DNA of 64,000 nucleotides from Hymenolepis diminuta. Lineage: Eukaryota > Platyhelminthes > Cestoda > Cyclophyllidea > Hymenolepididae. Below the pieces are notes generated by a model, which saw only the letters and a program-made list of their open reading frames with translations, had not been told where the DNA came from and ran no database searches. Numbering within the stretch: the first letter of the stretch is position 1; every line of letters begins with the position of its first letter. The translations under genes were made by a program, and so were the position numbers. The DNA lies in assembly GCA_900708905.1 (NCBI GenBank), contig CAADRB010000010.1:4594072-4658071 (forward strand), read 5' to 3'. Shown here piece after piece: positions 1-11,546 of this stretch.

Positions 1-2015
1 GCAAGTGACTCTTGAAACTCTAACTTCTGAAGGCAGACTTAGTTCCTGAAATTTGAACTTTGAAGCCGCCTGATAGGACATAATGAAATACACGAATAAC
101 CTGATGAGTAGATAATTCGAATGAAAAGAGACTTTTGATATCTTTCAGCGCTTTTCTTAACTTCTACTCGATCTCCGCACTCAGCAGGAAAAATTTTGCG
201 ATGGCACGCTTGCCTTTATATATCTGACTGACCGGTACAAGCGGCTGTTCAAACTACCCAGCTGGGGACAAATTTGAAATGACAGTCAGTTACTCAAAGG
301 TGTGTGCTAAGTTGTACCCTTGTGGTATAGACAAAATTACCATGAGTTTGCAGTGCAGTCGTTCTGAGGCTGAATGCTTCTTTACTCGTTTTGTACTTTT
401 AAAAATTAATTCAGATTTACGAGTGTGTTTCTAATGGGTGCTACTATCTGAATAAAACCACAACTTTATGTGTTTTCATTTGTGGTTGATACGTGGGGGC
501 CAAATTCATCATTAGGATATGTTTACAAGTTGAAAGGGAGAGAGAAAATGCGTGTATGTATGTGCTTTGTTCCAATTCACTGACTTTGTAAAATATTTAA
601 AAAGGGCGATTTTATATTGCATTCACAATGTACCGGTTGTACATTTATTGTGAGATTTAAATAAAAAATAATTCTCCAAACGCAATTCGAAATCGATAAG
701 CATAGGCGGGGAACGAGACACTATTATTTGAGACCGGTCAATAAGAACCAGAAAACTAGGTAAATATTTACTGCAATTCTGGGGATGAATCATGAAGTTT
801 AAATTTTGAAAAGTAAACTGCATAGGTAGTAAATGTTATACAATACGAACCCAAAAATCGAATGAAGTATGGCTATTTGATACTTTGACGTTGTCCACAG
901 CATCTTGCTGACCTCCAACCCTTTATCATTTGGTGGACTTCCAGTTGTTTCCATAATTAAAAGTTGTGTAATAATAATGCCAACTCTTCCAACTTACGCG
1001 TTCAGATACTGATAAGTTTAAGATACAGAGATTGAGATACATTAAAATACAATTTATAGACAACCAGGACTCTAACTAACCTCCAATATGGTTCAACCAT
1101 ATAATCTACCTCAGGTCATGTGAACACAAGTTATTGATATCACTGACCAGCGATACAGAAAGTGCAAGTCATACAAATACATTCCGTAAAAATCGAAATC
1201 TTGCAAAAACCCTAACCTCAATTTTGTGAAGGCTCTATACGTCTAACTACCTAATAATTTCATTAGCCACATATGATTATATAGTATAACGAAAGAATTA
1301 TGAAATAGATTGGTATTTGCCGATATCATGTTTAAGATAATTTTATCAAAACTACAACGAAGAAAGCTGGGGCTCGACACGACTGTTAACAAAAGAACTT
1401 TCAAAATTACCTGGATCATAGCAGAATTCACCTCATGGTTCATTTAATATTAGTCAATTTCCTTAATAATTTATCGAAATTTTCATCTTCATTTAAGCCC
1501 TATTTACTTAGCTCATTTAATATCAAACTCTGCGTCATATTTCCAATCAACATAATACACTTGTTACCTTACTGCCTTCATCCAACTTGTCTTAAAATTG
1601 AAAATCGTATGACGGCGTGAATGAAGGTAGTTTCTTACAAACAAACATTAAATTGTTTACACTTCCCTGATTTATCGTCACCATTTGCAGTTCGGAAAAC
1701 ATGTGTTTGAATACGCACTGTTGATGGATCATTAAATAAATGTGCTCAGATTGACATAAAGACTGGCACGCAAATCTCAAGACCACTGTCTCTATAATGA
1801 GGTCTCGAGTACGCAAAGGTTTATATACAAATCAATTTTCAAATAAAACATGGGGTTTCACGTTATGAAAAACCAACCGATAGGAAAATTATTCAACTTA
1901 ATCTCCACATTCATTCTTGGCAAAATTCAAATGATGCCTATTTGCGTCGGCTTGGAATAGAATTCACTGGGAGGGAGACTCTAGTTCTAGTGATCGATGA
2001 TTTCCCTAATCCCTC
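1..2015. other. AT-rich intergenic DNA, no gene recognised
   Basis: Only short open frames (under about 75 codons) are present, as expected by chance in AT-rich DNA. None shows a recognisable domain, splice-consistent neighbour or biased composition. No tRNA, repeat family or promoter was recognised. Confidence 0.6.
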
Positions 2016-2245
2016 CGTAATAATAATAGTAATTTAGTAATTCTCAGATCCACTTAGGAAAGCATTTTCTAACGCTCATCTTAGGGAATGTCATCATTAT
2101 CGACTCTCTCGCGAGAGTCGAATTCTTCCGCGCTCTATTAGCCAGATTTAACCAGCGCGATTGACCTTTCCACGCACTGGAGATGCGCCGATGGGCTTCG
2201 AACACGTGACATCTGACATAGCAGACGGGTACTTTCTGCCCCGCA
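2016..2245 (-). repeat. tRNA-derived SINE, copy 1 (reverse strand)
   Basis: Read on the minus strand, this stretch aligns with the plus-strand copies near 22172, 33186 and 34793. All share a tRNA-like head, a central 'GTTAAGTCTGGCTAA'-like box, a second 'TTCGACTCTC'-like box, and a tail ending in an ATT-rich microsatellite. The B-box-like GTTCGAAGCCC lies at 2203-2193 on the minus strand. The tail lies near 2019-2034. A pol III-transcribed, tRNA-derived SINE is inferred from this structure and from recurrence within the window. Confidence 0.6.
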
Positions 2246-2499
2246 TAATTAATACTTGAATAGAATTTTCGAAGTAATCCGCTAATGGTATTACAGATAG
2301 GAGACTGATAAAACCATGTTCATACCTGCAGTATTTATGTTTTGTTTGGAGATAATCAATTCTTATCGGTTGTCCCAAAGTCGTCCATCGGCCTTATCGA
2401 TGAGCGAGTGTACATCGCTCCTGACATCTTGACAGTTATGCGGGACAAAATCTGTTATCAGTCTGGCTGAGTTTTGTTCTCTCTCTACATATATAACAA
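2246..2499. other. Spacer between SINE and mariner relic
   Basis: No gene or repeat was recognised. It contains a few short inverted motifs only. Confidence 0.5.
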
Positions 2500-2530
2500 A
2501 GAAAACACAGTTTTTGGTTCAAAATTAGCT

Positions 2531-2871
2531 TTATTCATCAACGTAATCTCCATCAAGAGCAACGCAATCATTCCAGCGCCGCTCTAACATTTCAATGCCA
2601 CTTTTGTATAATGATTTATATTTTGCCTCAAAATAGGCCTCAGTTTCAGCGATAACCTCTTCATTCGTGCAAAATTTCTTACCGGCTAGCATTTTTTCAG
2701 GTCTGCGAACAGCCAGTAGTCGCTGGGAACCAAATCTGGCGAATACGATGGATGTGGGAGCAATTCGAAGTCCAATTCATGTAGTTCTGCCATTGTTTTG
2801 ATTCACTTGTGACACGCTGCGTTGTCTTGATGAAACAACATTTTGTTCTTTGCCATATGCGGTCGTTTCTT
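2531..2871 (-). pseudogene. Mariner transposase, C-terminal part, broken
   Basis: On the minus strand the frame reads HQDNAACHK, a stop, then IKTMAELHELDFELLPHPSY and SPDLVPSDYW. This is the mariner catalytic D34D region: exactly 34 codons separate the Asp of QDN from the Asp of PSDYW. The frame breaks again in a run of six A (plus-strand T run near 2692-2697), where the family needs one more A to continue. It then runs to a TAA whose complement is at 2531-2533, after a typical C-terminal ending (ALDGDYVDE). With one in-frame stop and one frameshift this copy cannot make a full transposase. The N-terminal two thirds lie in the gap at 2872-3646. Confidence 0.85.
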
Positions 2872-3646
2872 NNNNNNNNNNNNNNNNNNNNNNNNNNNNN
2901 NNNNNNNNNNNNNNNNNNNNNNNNNNNNNNNNNNNNNNNNNNNNNNNNNNNNNNNNNNNNNNNNNNNNNNNNNNNNNNNNNNNNNNNNNNNNNNNNNNNN
3001 NNNNNNNNNNNNNNNNNNNNNNNNNNNNNNNNNNNNNNNNNNNNNNNNNNNNNNNNNNNNNNNNNNNNNNNNNNNNNNNNNNNNNNNNNNNNNNNNNNNN
3101 NNNNNNNNNNNNNNNNNNNNNNNNNNNNNNNNNNNNNNNNNNNNNNNNNNNNNNNNNNNNNNNNNNNNNNNNNNNNNNNNNNNNNNNNNNNNNNNNNNNN
3201 NNNNNNNNNNNNNNNNNNNNNNNNNNNNNNNNNNNNNNNNNNNNNNNNNNNNNNNNNNNNNNNNNNNNNNNNNNNNNNNNNNNNNNNNNNNNNNNNNNNN
3301 NNNNNNNNNNNNNNNNNNNNNNNNNNNNNNNNNNNNNNNNNNNNNNNNNNNNNNNNNNNNNNNNNNNNNNNNNNNNNNNNNNNNNNNNNNNNNNNNNNNN
3401 NNNNNNNNNNNNNNNNNNNNNNNNNNNNNNNNNNNNNNNNNNNNNNNNNNNNNNNNNNNNNNNNNNNNNNNNNNNNNNNNNNNNNNNNNNNNNNNNNNNN
3501 NNNNNNNNNNNNNNNNNNNNNNNNNNNNNNNNNNNNNNNNNNNNNNNNNNNNNNNNNNNNNNNNNNNNNNNNNNNNNNNNNNNNNNNNNNNNNNNNNNNN
3601 NNNNNNNNNNNNNNNNNNNNNNNNNNNNNNNNNNNNNNNNNNNNNN
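2872..3646. other. Assembly gap (775 N)
   Basis: Unknown bases. By position they should contain the N-terminal helix-turn-helix and first catalytic Asp of mariner relic A. Long open frames called across this gap are artefacts. Confidence 0.99.
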
Positions 3647-3775
3647 TAATGAATAGAATATCATGAAATTTTAACAACTGTCTTTTGAAGGTTAGTATTA
3701 ACTGAAAAAAGGTGACTGCAATAAAACTAGCGCCATCTGTGTTAGGCCCGGGACTTTTTAGCTCATGTGTTACAT

Positions 3776-5388
3776 ATATTCGATTAATGAAAGGTTTTAG
3801 GTTAACCGTATCGTATCTCAGTCTCCTCTCTAACCTGAGTCAGATGTAGTCGAGCAATATCTAGTGGGCAGATATATCATAGCAGCAGAACTAAATCCCG
3901 CAGTAGTACGACAGCATAGAAGAGTCATACTTTGCAAAGATGGGAAACTGAGGGGTTATAAAAAATCACTTAAACTTAAGATCCATATCCTCAATGATAA
4001 GTAGCAAATGTGACCAAGAAAATCTGTAATCATAATGGGGACATTCAAATTAACTACTATCTATCTCTAAGCGTGCTCCTATCATAAAATGACTATTAAG
4101 CTCAATCGCGTAATCAAAATTAAGAACACCAGCTTTGCAAGAAACCACAAGCAGGCTTGGAATACATAGCAATAAACCACCTCAGAATGGCTTAAGTTTT
4201 CTTTCAAGCCTGTGATTATTCAAGAAGTAACAGGAATTATGCAAGTAGACTACTGTCGATTCATTAAACGCACACACTAACATACACGTGTCTATTCCTG
4301 CTTTGGAGAAGAATAGGTACGGAACTTGAACAATTTAAAGCCACTTGAGTCGGAACAAATACACACATGCAATGGTGAAATGGAACCTTAAAGTAAAAAA
4401 CACACCTCAGGAACTCGTACATACTGAGATAAGGTGACTAATATCACCAATACATTATGCATGCTACAATTTTTACGCAGTTGGCCCAATTCTACTACTA
4501 CTTTCCCTCTTTCTCTCTATGATGTGCAGACTTTGGCTGTTTGAGTTTATATCTCTCCTCATTCTGAGTCCGAAAGTTAACGCATGCTAGATGGGATAAA
4601 TATCAAAAATGCAAAAAGAAATCGATTTTATTCAAATCTAAAATAAATAATTTGCAGATTAATTTGAATTCGAGAAAGCACTTGCAAAGGATTGAGTTGC
4701 ACAATGTTTCGTCGATGGGAGATGGGGCAAGGTGTCAATGAAATGAATTAGGATTAATCGTACGAAATGAAATATTAATCTTAGTGTCACCTTTGAGATT
4801 CACCTAGACATGAAAATGATAGTGATGGGTTGACTCAAAAAATGAGGGGGATTTCTTTGAAAACTCGGAAAAGAATGACCTTTTCACGACCTTTGATTCA
4901 AGGGAATCGCTTCTGTTTCAAAGAAGAAAAGGAAGAAATTAAATGAAATATTGGCTGATTAATAAATTCTTCAAAATCTTTTTGAGACAATTATGCATAA
5001 GATGAACGCTAATCAGAGCAAATTAGTGTAGGAGCACGTGTTCCAATGAATAATCTAATATTTGAACTCTTACAATTGTTCTAAAAAGTTCATTAACTGT
5101 CTGATCGATGAAGTGGAATCTATATTGAAATCCTGAATTCCAAATCTCTATTTGATAGCGGGCAAAATCGAATTTTTTCGATGCTCTGAATAGAATTTGT
5201 AGAGAACTGATGAGCGCAATTTGTTCAATGGGTACTAAGTTTGTCAAGTATCGCTAGCAATTTCTTAATAAAGTGAAGAGAAATTGTCATTTGAACTACA
5301 GGTCGACTCACTTCTTCCACTTTGGAAATCTAGGCCATATTAGGGATCGCATACCATTATATCACCAGATTTATATTTCTATCAGGTT
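3776..5388. other. AT-rich intergenic DNA, no gene recognised
   Basis: Only chance-length open frames occur. No repeat family or RNA gene was recognised. Confidence 0.55.
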
Positions 5389-5389
5389 G

Positions 5390-5413
5390 TTACAGAAGTT
5401 CTGTCCAATTTTT
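5390..5413 (+). repeat. Left terminal inverted repeat of mariner B
   Basis: It pairs with 6626-6648. The shared core, on the strand reading inward, is ACA(G/A)AAGTT(C)(T/C)GTCCA. A TA dinucleotide directly precedes the conserved CAGAAG, as expected for the TA target site. Confidence 0.75.
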
Positions 5414-5550
5414 GAGCTATGTGTTTAGGGCACGATTACTTCAATTTACCTTGTTAATGTTGTATGCATATCTTTGGCAATTAATAATGTATTATTTATT
5501 CAATCAGATTGTGTGATAATTATCCTTATTAATGACTATTTCTAGCCCTA

Positions 5551-6582
5551 ATGTACACTCCAAATAAAGCGCATATCAGGCATATTTTACTGTTTGAATT
5601 TCATAAAGGAAATACGGCAATCTCTGCAGTAAAAACGCTCAAAGACACTTACGGAAATGATGCTGTGAATGAAAAAAAATTCACGTTTCAAAAAGGATGA
5701 CTTCAGCCTGAAAGGCGAACCGGGAGTAGGATGCTCAAAAAACCCAATTCTGAGCAATTGCAAGTTGCCATTGATGAAAATCCAACCTGCACTACTAGAG
5801 AACTGAGCAAAATCTTTTAGGTAAGCCGCCATATGACCATATATAGGGAAATGAAAGTGAAATGAGACTTGGCTGGGAAAATCCCAAAGACTGCGAAATG
5901 CCCTCCCCCTCCCCTCCCACACAGTTCATCAGGAATCAACAAGTGACCTGTTGCCTTTCACTGCGTTCTCGTGAACTTCAGGCATCTTTTTTAGCCTGAA
6001 TCATAAGTGACAGCGACGAGAGGTGGATCATTTACAACAATATTAGACGCAAAAGACAGTGGCTAAGTCAAAACAGTGATTCAAAGCCAACTCCACAACC
6101 GAGAAGTGGACTGTACTCGAAAAAGATTCTCTTATGTGTATGGTGGGATTTGAATGGAACTGTTTGTTATGAACTAATGAATGACAATCAAACAATAGCA
6201 TCTGAATTTTAATGGCAGCAGCTAATTCGTTTAAAAGTAGTTAACGGCAGGAAAAACGGCCTTTTTTGATCAATCGAAAAAGAGTGATTCTGCATCATGA
6301 CAATGCCAGACCTCACACTTCAAGAGTAACCAAAAATCTCGTTGGGAAGTCATGCATCACCCACCATATTCTTCCGATCTTGCACCAACCGATTTTCATC
6401 TTTTCAGGAGCATAGAGAATCATTTAATGGGACAAAGGCTTACTTGAAGAGAAGAGGTCGAAGTGAAGAAGCTAGTTTCTTATTTTGAGGCCAAGGTGCC
6501 TAAATTCTATGAGGAAGGAATGACAAAGCTTATGGCAAGATGAGATGCAATTGATAAAAGGGATGACTATGTTGAACACTAA
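5551..6582 (+). pseudogene. Mariner transposase (element B), multiply frameshifted
   Basis: The frame opens with ATG at 5551 and reads HIRHILLFEFHKGNTAIS, the paired helix-turn-helix start of mariner transposases. It shifts frame near 5690-5700. Recognisable blocks then follow: SDERW with the first catalytic Asp at 6015-6017; VWWDLNGTVCYELM; HHDNARPH with the second Asp at 6299-6301; and HHPPYSSDLAPTDFHLF with the third Asp at 6391-6393. The second-to-third Asp spacing is 92 nt, about 13 nt short of the family's 34-residue spacing, so a frameshifting deletion lies between. Several in-frame stops also occur. The coding remnant ends at TAA 6580-6582, overlapping an AATAAA. All three Asp codons survive but no continuous frame does. 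Confidence 0.85.
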
Positions 6583-6625
6583 ATAAATGCATTTTGACAA
6601 AATTTTCAATTTAATTCAATTTTAA

Positions 6626-6648
6626 ACAATGGACGGAACTTTTGTTAC
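6626..6648 (-). repeat. Right terminal inverted repeat of mariner B
   Basis: This is the inverted partner of 5390-5413. It lies about 45 bases beyond the transposase stop codon, a normal distance for the family. Confidence 0.75.
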
Positions 6649-7054
6649 AAATTTATACTGTTAACCAATAATAATAAAGAAGACTTTCCATTGAGTGCAC
6701 GTGTTATAAATTATATGCAGAAGTTTGGTCTAGCCACTACAAATTAGCCTGTCTATATGGAAGGGGAGTCACATGATTTTGGACAGAGCGGGATTTCGAA
6801 GGGAGGGGGTAGGATTGTACACGATAATTGACTGTCGGTTTCATTGTTATTGGTAAATGCAGCCATCGGTACAACCATAAAGAGGGAGCGGTTATAATTA
6901 ACTTCCTTAAACAGTTTTCAATACGGTGCATGACTAGCTGTATACGAATGCTTGCAGGAAGTAAAGCAATACTCTCACTATCGATGAGACCACTGTTCTT
7001 CAGGCGTCTTGATTAATAAGGGCTTTCGGTGCCCAATTTCCGGTTGCTTTAAGT
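6649..7054. other. Intergenic DNA, no gene recognised
   Basis: Two overlapping opposite-strand frames of 62-64 codons are present, without features that support coding. Confidence 0.5.
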
Positions 7055-7240
7055 CTCGTTAAAGGCACGAGTGGTTAAAACTCCACATACCAGAATGTCA
7101 TTCTCAACTTTGCTATCAAGTTCAGTGCGAGTCTCTCCAAAATTTCTTTTGAAGAAACAACAGCGCAGATTATTTCCAGCTAAGTGAAGAGATAAAAATC
7201 CAGAATTTCATGAACCATAAACTACTTCATTTCGGTTATA
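7055..7240 (+). repeat. Dispersed repeat family 2, copy A
   Basis: It aligns over about 170 bases with 43560-43755 in the same orientation. Shared blocks include the CTCCACATA box, a following AATG, a GTCTCT(C/T)CAAAA box, an AAGA(A/T)GCAACA-like box, and an AAG..GATAAAAATCC/AAGTAAAAATCCC box. The copies are clearly diverged, so insertion is old. No protein or RNA-gene signature was recognised, and the element type is unknown. Confidence 0.5.
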
Positions 7241-9479
7241 GCTCAACATCCGCTTGTCTAAAGAGTATGATGCATGTTATCTTTAAAAATAAATGGGAAT
7301 ATCATTATCTGTATGAAAAAATTACACGCTGCAATGTTCGATTTTTCAGTAACGATGGTCGTAAATAACTGATAAAATATAACAATAACTCGAGAAGTCG
7401 ATGGAATATGCATGGAAGAATATCATTTATCTCTCAAATTGATAAAAGTTAACTTGGTTACCAATTAGTTGTCAAAACTGAAAGCAAAGATAGTGAAAGA
7501 TAGAAAATAAATGTCATTTTAATTTAAATGTTGCACCTATATTATTTGCAGCATTTCATATTAAGATCTTAGCAATAGAAATATATGATGAAGCTAATAG
7601 TGAGTATTCGTCTTGGCAACAATTAAAAATGATACTGATTGATACATGAATTAAACATTATGGACTAATAAGACGATGATCACGCTATCACTCTAAAATA
7701 TTCAGTGCACTATCACCGTTTTTAAGGTTGGCATCTTAAGTATATACTTTTTTGCTATCAAATGGATAAGAACTGACAAGTAAAATGTAAATGAATGAAA
7801 GCAATAATCCTTGCAGCTTTTCAATCAACAACTTTCAACTTTAATTTCCTTTCTATTTCCCTGTGACATATTAGATCTGAAAAAATACTTATGATTAATA
7901 AACGGGAAATGTCGTGGGCATTTAATTAACTAGGCAAGAAAACCTGTGGAAGAGTACGAAAAAATGAAATTCGAATTTGAGGCACAAATGATACTTCACT
8001 TTCTTATGTAACAATATCTACTCGATCTTTTCCCCACGAACCGATGATTCTGCGAATTTAATTTTATTTCCGTCTGGATTAATTTTGAGACTTCGCATTC
8101 ATTTTTATTGGAAGGCAAGAATACAAAAACTGGCAAATATTAACATCATTATTATTAAAATTTTAATCCTAGAAAAGCATCTGAATAGGAGAAAGCAGGG
8201 TAGCCCAATGTAGGATGAAGCGTGTACTCAAATAGACAGCGGAACAAGCGTCTCCTTTTATTTAGATTCTGAACATATTGAGTTGTCCATTTTCTCATTA
8301 GCACCTTCGTTTGTCATATGATGTTTCAGTGTTCCATAGTTCTATTCCCGGTTTAGTCCCTGACTTCCTAAAACGCGTTAGTTTATGTGACATTGAGAGC
8401 TGATTGGTTAGCCATTACATCCGGGTTCATTTGTATCCCATAATAGTTGTGGCGTTAAGGGTAGCGAACAGGTTTTCAGCACAATAGACGTTACCAAAAT
8501 TTATTCAAAAATGAGTTCTTTGTTAACAATATTTTCATTCATTTTTCTCATTCCCATAAATTTACAACTATGTGCAAGAACTCCTTTGGTTTAGAATCTT
8601 TAGGATACATTACTTTCTAGTACCTCATAAAAGAAATATAATCATGTATATGCCATGGCAATGAAAGCGAAGGGTCGATTTTGAAGTGGTTCTCGGAAAA
8701 AAATACTTTTCAAAACTGAAGGGTTAACAGAAATAGACGTGGTTTATTTTGCACTGAAAAATCTTCTTTCTGCTACCTAATTCTTTGCACCCATGGGGCT
8801 ATAAAATTTCTTAATACATTTTGCATGCCCTTGAAATTCGTAAGCTGCTGATGATTTAACCGATTTAATAGCATTGAGCTTTTCGATATTTTTATTGATC
8901 CCTAAAAAAATACTTTTTTTAATTGCAAATCAGTATTAATAAACTTTGTTTAAATCAAAATTGCACTAGATTTGCCTCAAAGAAAGAAGGAAGGGATTTT
9001 CGATCAATTAATGTCCGTATGTGTTGGGTTTGGCTGCAACCAATGACTGCGAACTGAAACCACGTTTTTGTTACTGCCTTATATATTTTCTTGTGCACAC
9101 ACGGCGATACGCCAATTTACATCTGACGTTTGCCAATCAGTCCCATCATCAAATTGTGTTTCTTTTAACTAATCCGACGTATAAAACCGGATTTTACCGC
9201 ATTTGACCAATGTTCATTCCAGGTAATTCTGTTCCCTTAATTCTCTATCTCCTTTTTTGTGCTTTTGTTCATTTTGAACCGTATTTAAAGATCCTATTTT
9301 ACAATTAATAATCATCGGAGTGGTAAAAGCATAAAATTCTACCAGCAATTCCGGCCAGAAAAGCAATGGATTTATGGCTCAGAAAGGGTGATGAATGAGT
9401 AAGGTAATTCTAATGGATGGAGTTTGGCAAACTTACATAAATTTGGCTGGTCTATTGCCAACTTATTGAATGCGTGATT
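7241..9479. other. AT-rich intergenic DNA, no gene recognised
   Basis: No convincing open frame or repeat. A slightly GC-richer patch at about 8340-8490 has a CCAAT-type GATTGGTTAGCC but no gene beside it that I can recognise. Confidence 0.5.
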
Positions 9480-9903
9480 ACCATTCGTGCCTGCAACCAC
9501 GGCCGCACTGCGTCGGGAAAGCACGTGGCCGAATGGCTGCAGACACGGCCAAGTAATGCCTATACGACACGTAATGACCTTGAAAATGTAGCAGTAGCGT
9601 TGGCTGTCTGTTTATCCCACTAATGTGTGCTTGAACGAATCAAGACTGTCATGAGCGTGGACGCATGCTAGTGATCCCATGCACACACGTCCGATTGGTC
9701 AGCTTGTTAGCTAATCACTCCACCTCAGCTCACTTAGTAGGCTAGCTGCATAGCGAATCACCTTAAATCTGAATCAGGCTCGCATTGCCGTGTCCCGTTG
9801 ACCATTACTGCGACCCCTAAATTGACGAATTGAAAATCGAGCACGCTACCTGGGTGCGGCTGTATGTGAACGTATGTATGAGAGGGGTCCGCCCACGCGC
9901 GTC
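9480..9903 (+). promoter_or_regulatory. GC-richer upstream regulatory region
   Basis: Composition changes visibly from the AT-rich background to a GC- and CpG-richer stretch directly upstream of the only gene. It holds a CCAAT-box-like CCGATTGGTCAG (about 9690), repeated CACGTGGCC/ACACGGCC-like motifs (about 9520-9550) and a GC-box-like CCGCCCACGCGCG that abuts the TATA-like element. No enhancer can be proven from sequence alone. Placement just before the core promoter is the main support. Confidence 0.5.
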
Positions 9904-9934
9904 TTAAATAAAGGCCCTGTTCGTTCGCCAAACT
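9904..9934 (+). promoter_or_regulatory. Core promoter: TATA-like box plus initiator
   Basis: TTAAATAAA at 9904-9912 sits just after a GC-rich box. CCAAACT at 9928-9934 matches the initiator consensus YYANWYY exactly and puts a predicted start at A9930, 26 bases below the TATA-like box. That is close to the usual spacing, though slightly short. Upstream introns or trans-splicing cannot be excluded. Confidence 0.45.
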
Positions 9935-10171
9935 TCGAGTTTCATTCGTGAAAAGGTGTTAGCGCACCGCTAACGCGTGCATCAATTGAAGCCGCGCCTC
10001 TCTTCCTTAAACTTCTCTCTCAAACTTACATACACCAACAAACAACACACGGTTTCCTAATTGTGTGTATAATTAAGTTAGTGGTGTATGCCCTTCTTTT
10101 CAAATTCTACGTGGTGACAAATATATACAGACACTGAAAGCACTTTTTTTATTCAAAGAGGCAAGCCAAAG
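9930..10171 (+). other. Predicted 5' UTR
   Basis: It lies between the predicted start site and the first ATG of the gene. An in-frame stop at 10115-10117 separates it from the coding frame. A hairpin sits near its 5' end (separate entry). A cryptic splice acceptor just before the ATG cannot be excluded because a T-rich tract lies at 10144-10150. Confidence 0.45.
9956..9976 (+). other. Hairpin in predicted 5' UTR
   Basis: GTTAGCG (9958-9964) and CGCTAAC (9968-9974) are perfect inverted repeats around the loop CAC. A G-C pair and a T-G wobble extend the stem outward to nine pairs. It lies about 26 bases after the predicted start and could slow initiating ribosomes. Function is inferred only. 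Confidence 0.4.
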
Positions 10172-11546
10172 ATGCAGCAAAATCCGCATGAGAATACACC
10201 TCCGTCTTCACCTAAAATGAGGACAGGAGGAGAAGGAGAGAAAATTACTTCCTGTACTGTAGTAATTCCCCCACCTACTACAACTACTCTACCACACACT
10301 TTCGATACGAAGGGCATTTCTGATTTTGAATCACTACCGGCTTCTTCTTCTCTAGATCGAAGGAGACTTGACGAGAAGAAGATCACCACAATAACTGCAA
10401 GGACGACAGCCAGTGGCAGTCGACCTGAGGATGAGGAAGAAGATTCTGATGTTGACAAACTCCTCATGGAAAGTCCCACAGCTACTGGAAACAATGGACA
10501 CAGGCAGCGGGTTACCTCTTCCCTCCGGTTCGGTACCAATCGCAGTGGATACTCCGACTCTGGAATATTTGACACAAGTTCACCGGGAAGTACTGCAACT
10601 CATTCTCTAGCCAGGAGTACAACAAGTTCGAAAAAGCGACCCAGTGTACGACCTGTAGTACGGGATATGTATTCCGAGTACACAACATCAACTCCTCTAC
10701 CGGAGAGAGCTGTGAAACGAGCAAGAACAGTCCTTTCAACAGCCTCCATCAGTTTGAAACCAGCTGCGGATGCGTCCAGTAGCACTGATGATTTCTACTA
10801 TCCCTTGGATGCATCAGTGTTATTACCAACTCAAAGAGCTACCCCTCTAATTGTTCACCGAGCAAATATTTCAACTCCATCCCTAATTCCCTACCCGACC
10901 ACAGAAATGTATACCCAATCAGCAGGAAACGACCAAGGGACCCAAACCACTACTACCACAGAAACTCCCGAATCCAAACCACCAAAGGCTAAACGAAAAA
11001 GCGTAACAAAGCGTTTCACACTTTTCCAATCTGCGAAAACTAGTACTCAACAACGACAACAACCATTGGTAGCACACAAAACTCTTAGTGCACCTAACGA
11101 CCAATTGCGTTATGAGCACACAACTGAATTAAGCACTTGCGGCGCGCAAGTACCCAAGGGTATCATTTTAGTTAAGTCTACTGCAGCAGTAGCAGCACCA
11201 AGTTTATCCAATTTTGCTGCCAAAGCCGCTGCAACTCTGATGGATGAAAAGCCAGACGCAACAGGAGAGAGAGTGCTACAAACAGAAAGTGAGTTACCGA
11301 AGTCCGCCAGGGTGACACCGCCTGAAGGTTTGGAGGCAAGTTCAGACAGAAAATCCTTGGAATCCCCTCACTCGGGAGATGAGAGCGCTGACTCGTTGGA
11401 GGCTAGTTGGTATCAACCTCATCTCCGTCACAGTGTCAAAGCCAAACGATTCCACAAAAGGGTTCGACGGAAACTTAAGCATGACGAAGAACCCGATGAA
11501 ACAGAAAGAGCAGAGAGAGACAAAGTAGCAAATGAACATGACCAAC
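10172..11546 (+). CDS. Exon 1 coding part: disordered N-terminal region
   Basis: The start is the first ATG after an in-frame stop at 10115-10117 and has A at -3. The 458 codons are rich in Ser, Thr, Pro and charged residues. They include acidic DEEEDSDVDK (about residue 87), basic patches (SKKRPSVRP, KAKRKSVTKR, KAKRFHKRVRRKLKHDEE) and many SP/TP sites that could be phosphorylated. No folded domain is recognised. The exon ends at AAC|GTGAGT (donor at 11547), a strong consensus, leaving one base (C) of a split Arg codon. Reading on into the intron would add only about 40 hydrophobic residues before a stop. Confidence 0.85.

Larger units (their letters stand above)
2500..3775 (-). mobile_element. 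Mariner element relic A, interrupted by assembly gap
   Basis: The minus strand of 2531-2871 encodes the C-terminal part of a mariner transposase. The right end carries a terminal-repeat-like sequence around 3742-3772 (GGCCCGGGACTTTTTAGC on the plus strand). The distance from there to about 2500 matches the usual mariner length of roughly 1.3 kb. The left terminal repeat is not clear; only a weak TATATAACA-like match lies near 2502. The middle is hidden by 775 unknown bases. TA-flanked insertion is expected for the family but cannot be confirmed here. Confidence 0.75.
5390..6648 (+). mobile_element. Complete but inactive mariner element B
   Basis: Imperfect terminal inverted repeats bound the element. 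The left end, near 5390-5413, reads TACAGAAGTTCTGTCCAATT. The right end, near 6626-6648, read on the minus strand, gives AACAAAAGTTCCGTCCATTG. The two agree at most positions. The 1.26 kb length is standard for mariner. Both ends abut TA-containing sequence, consistent with insertion at TA. Inside lies a broken transposase gene. The element is unrelated in detail to relic A, whose end sequences and protein differ, so two mariner lineages have invaded this locus. Confidence 0.85.

Noticed and set aside
2697..3677. Five long open frames (268-326 codons) on both strands
   Set aside because: They consist almost entirely of the 775 unknown bases; only the minus-strand mariner piece at 2531-2871 is real.
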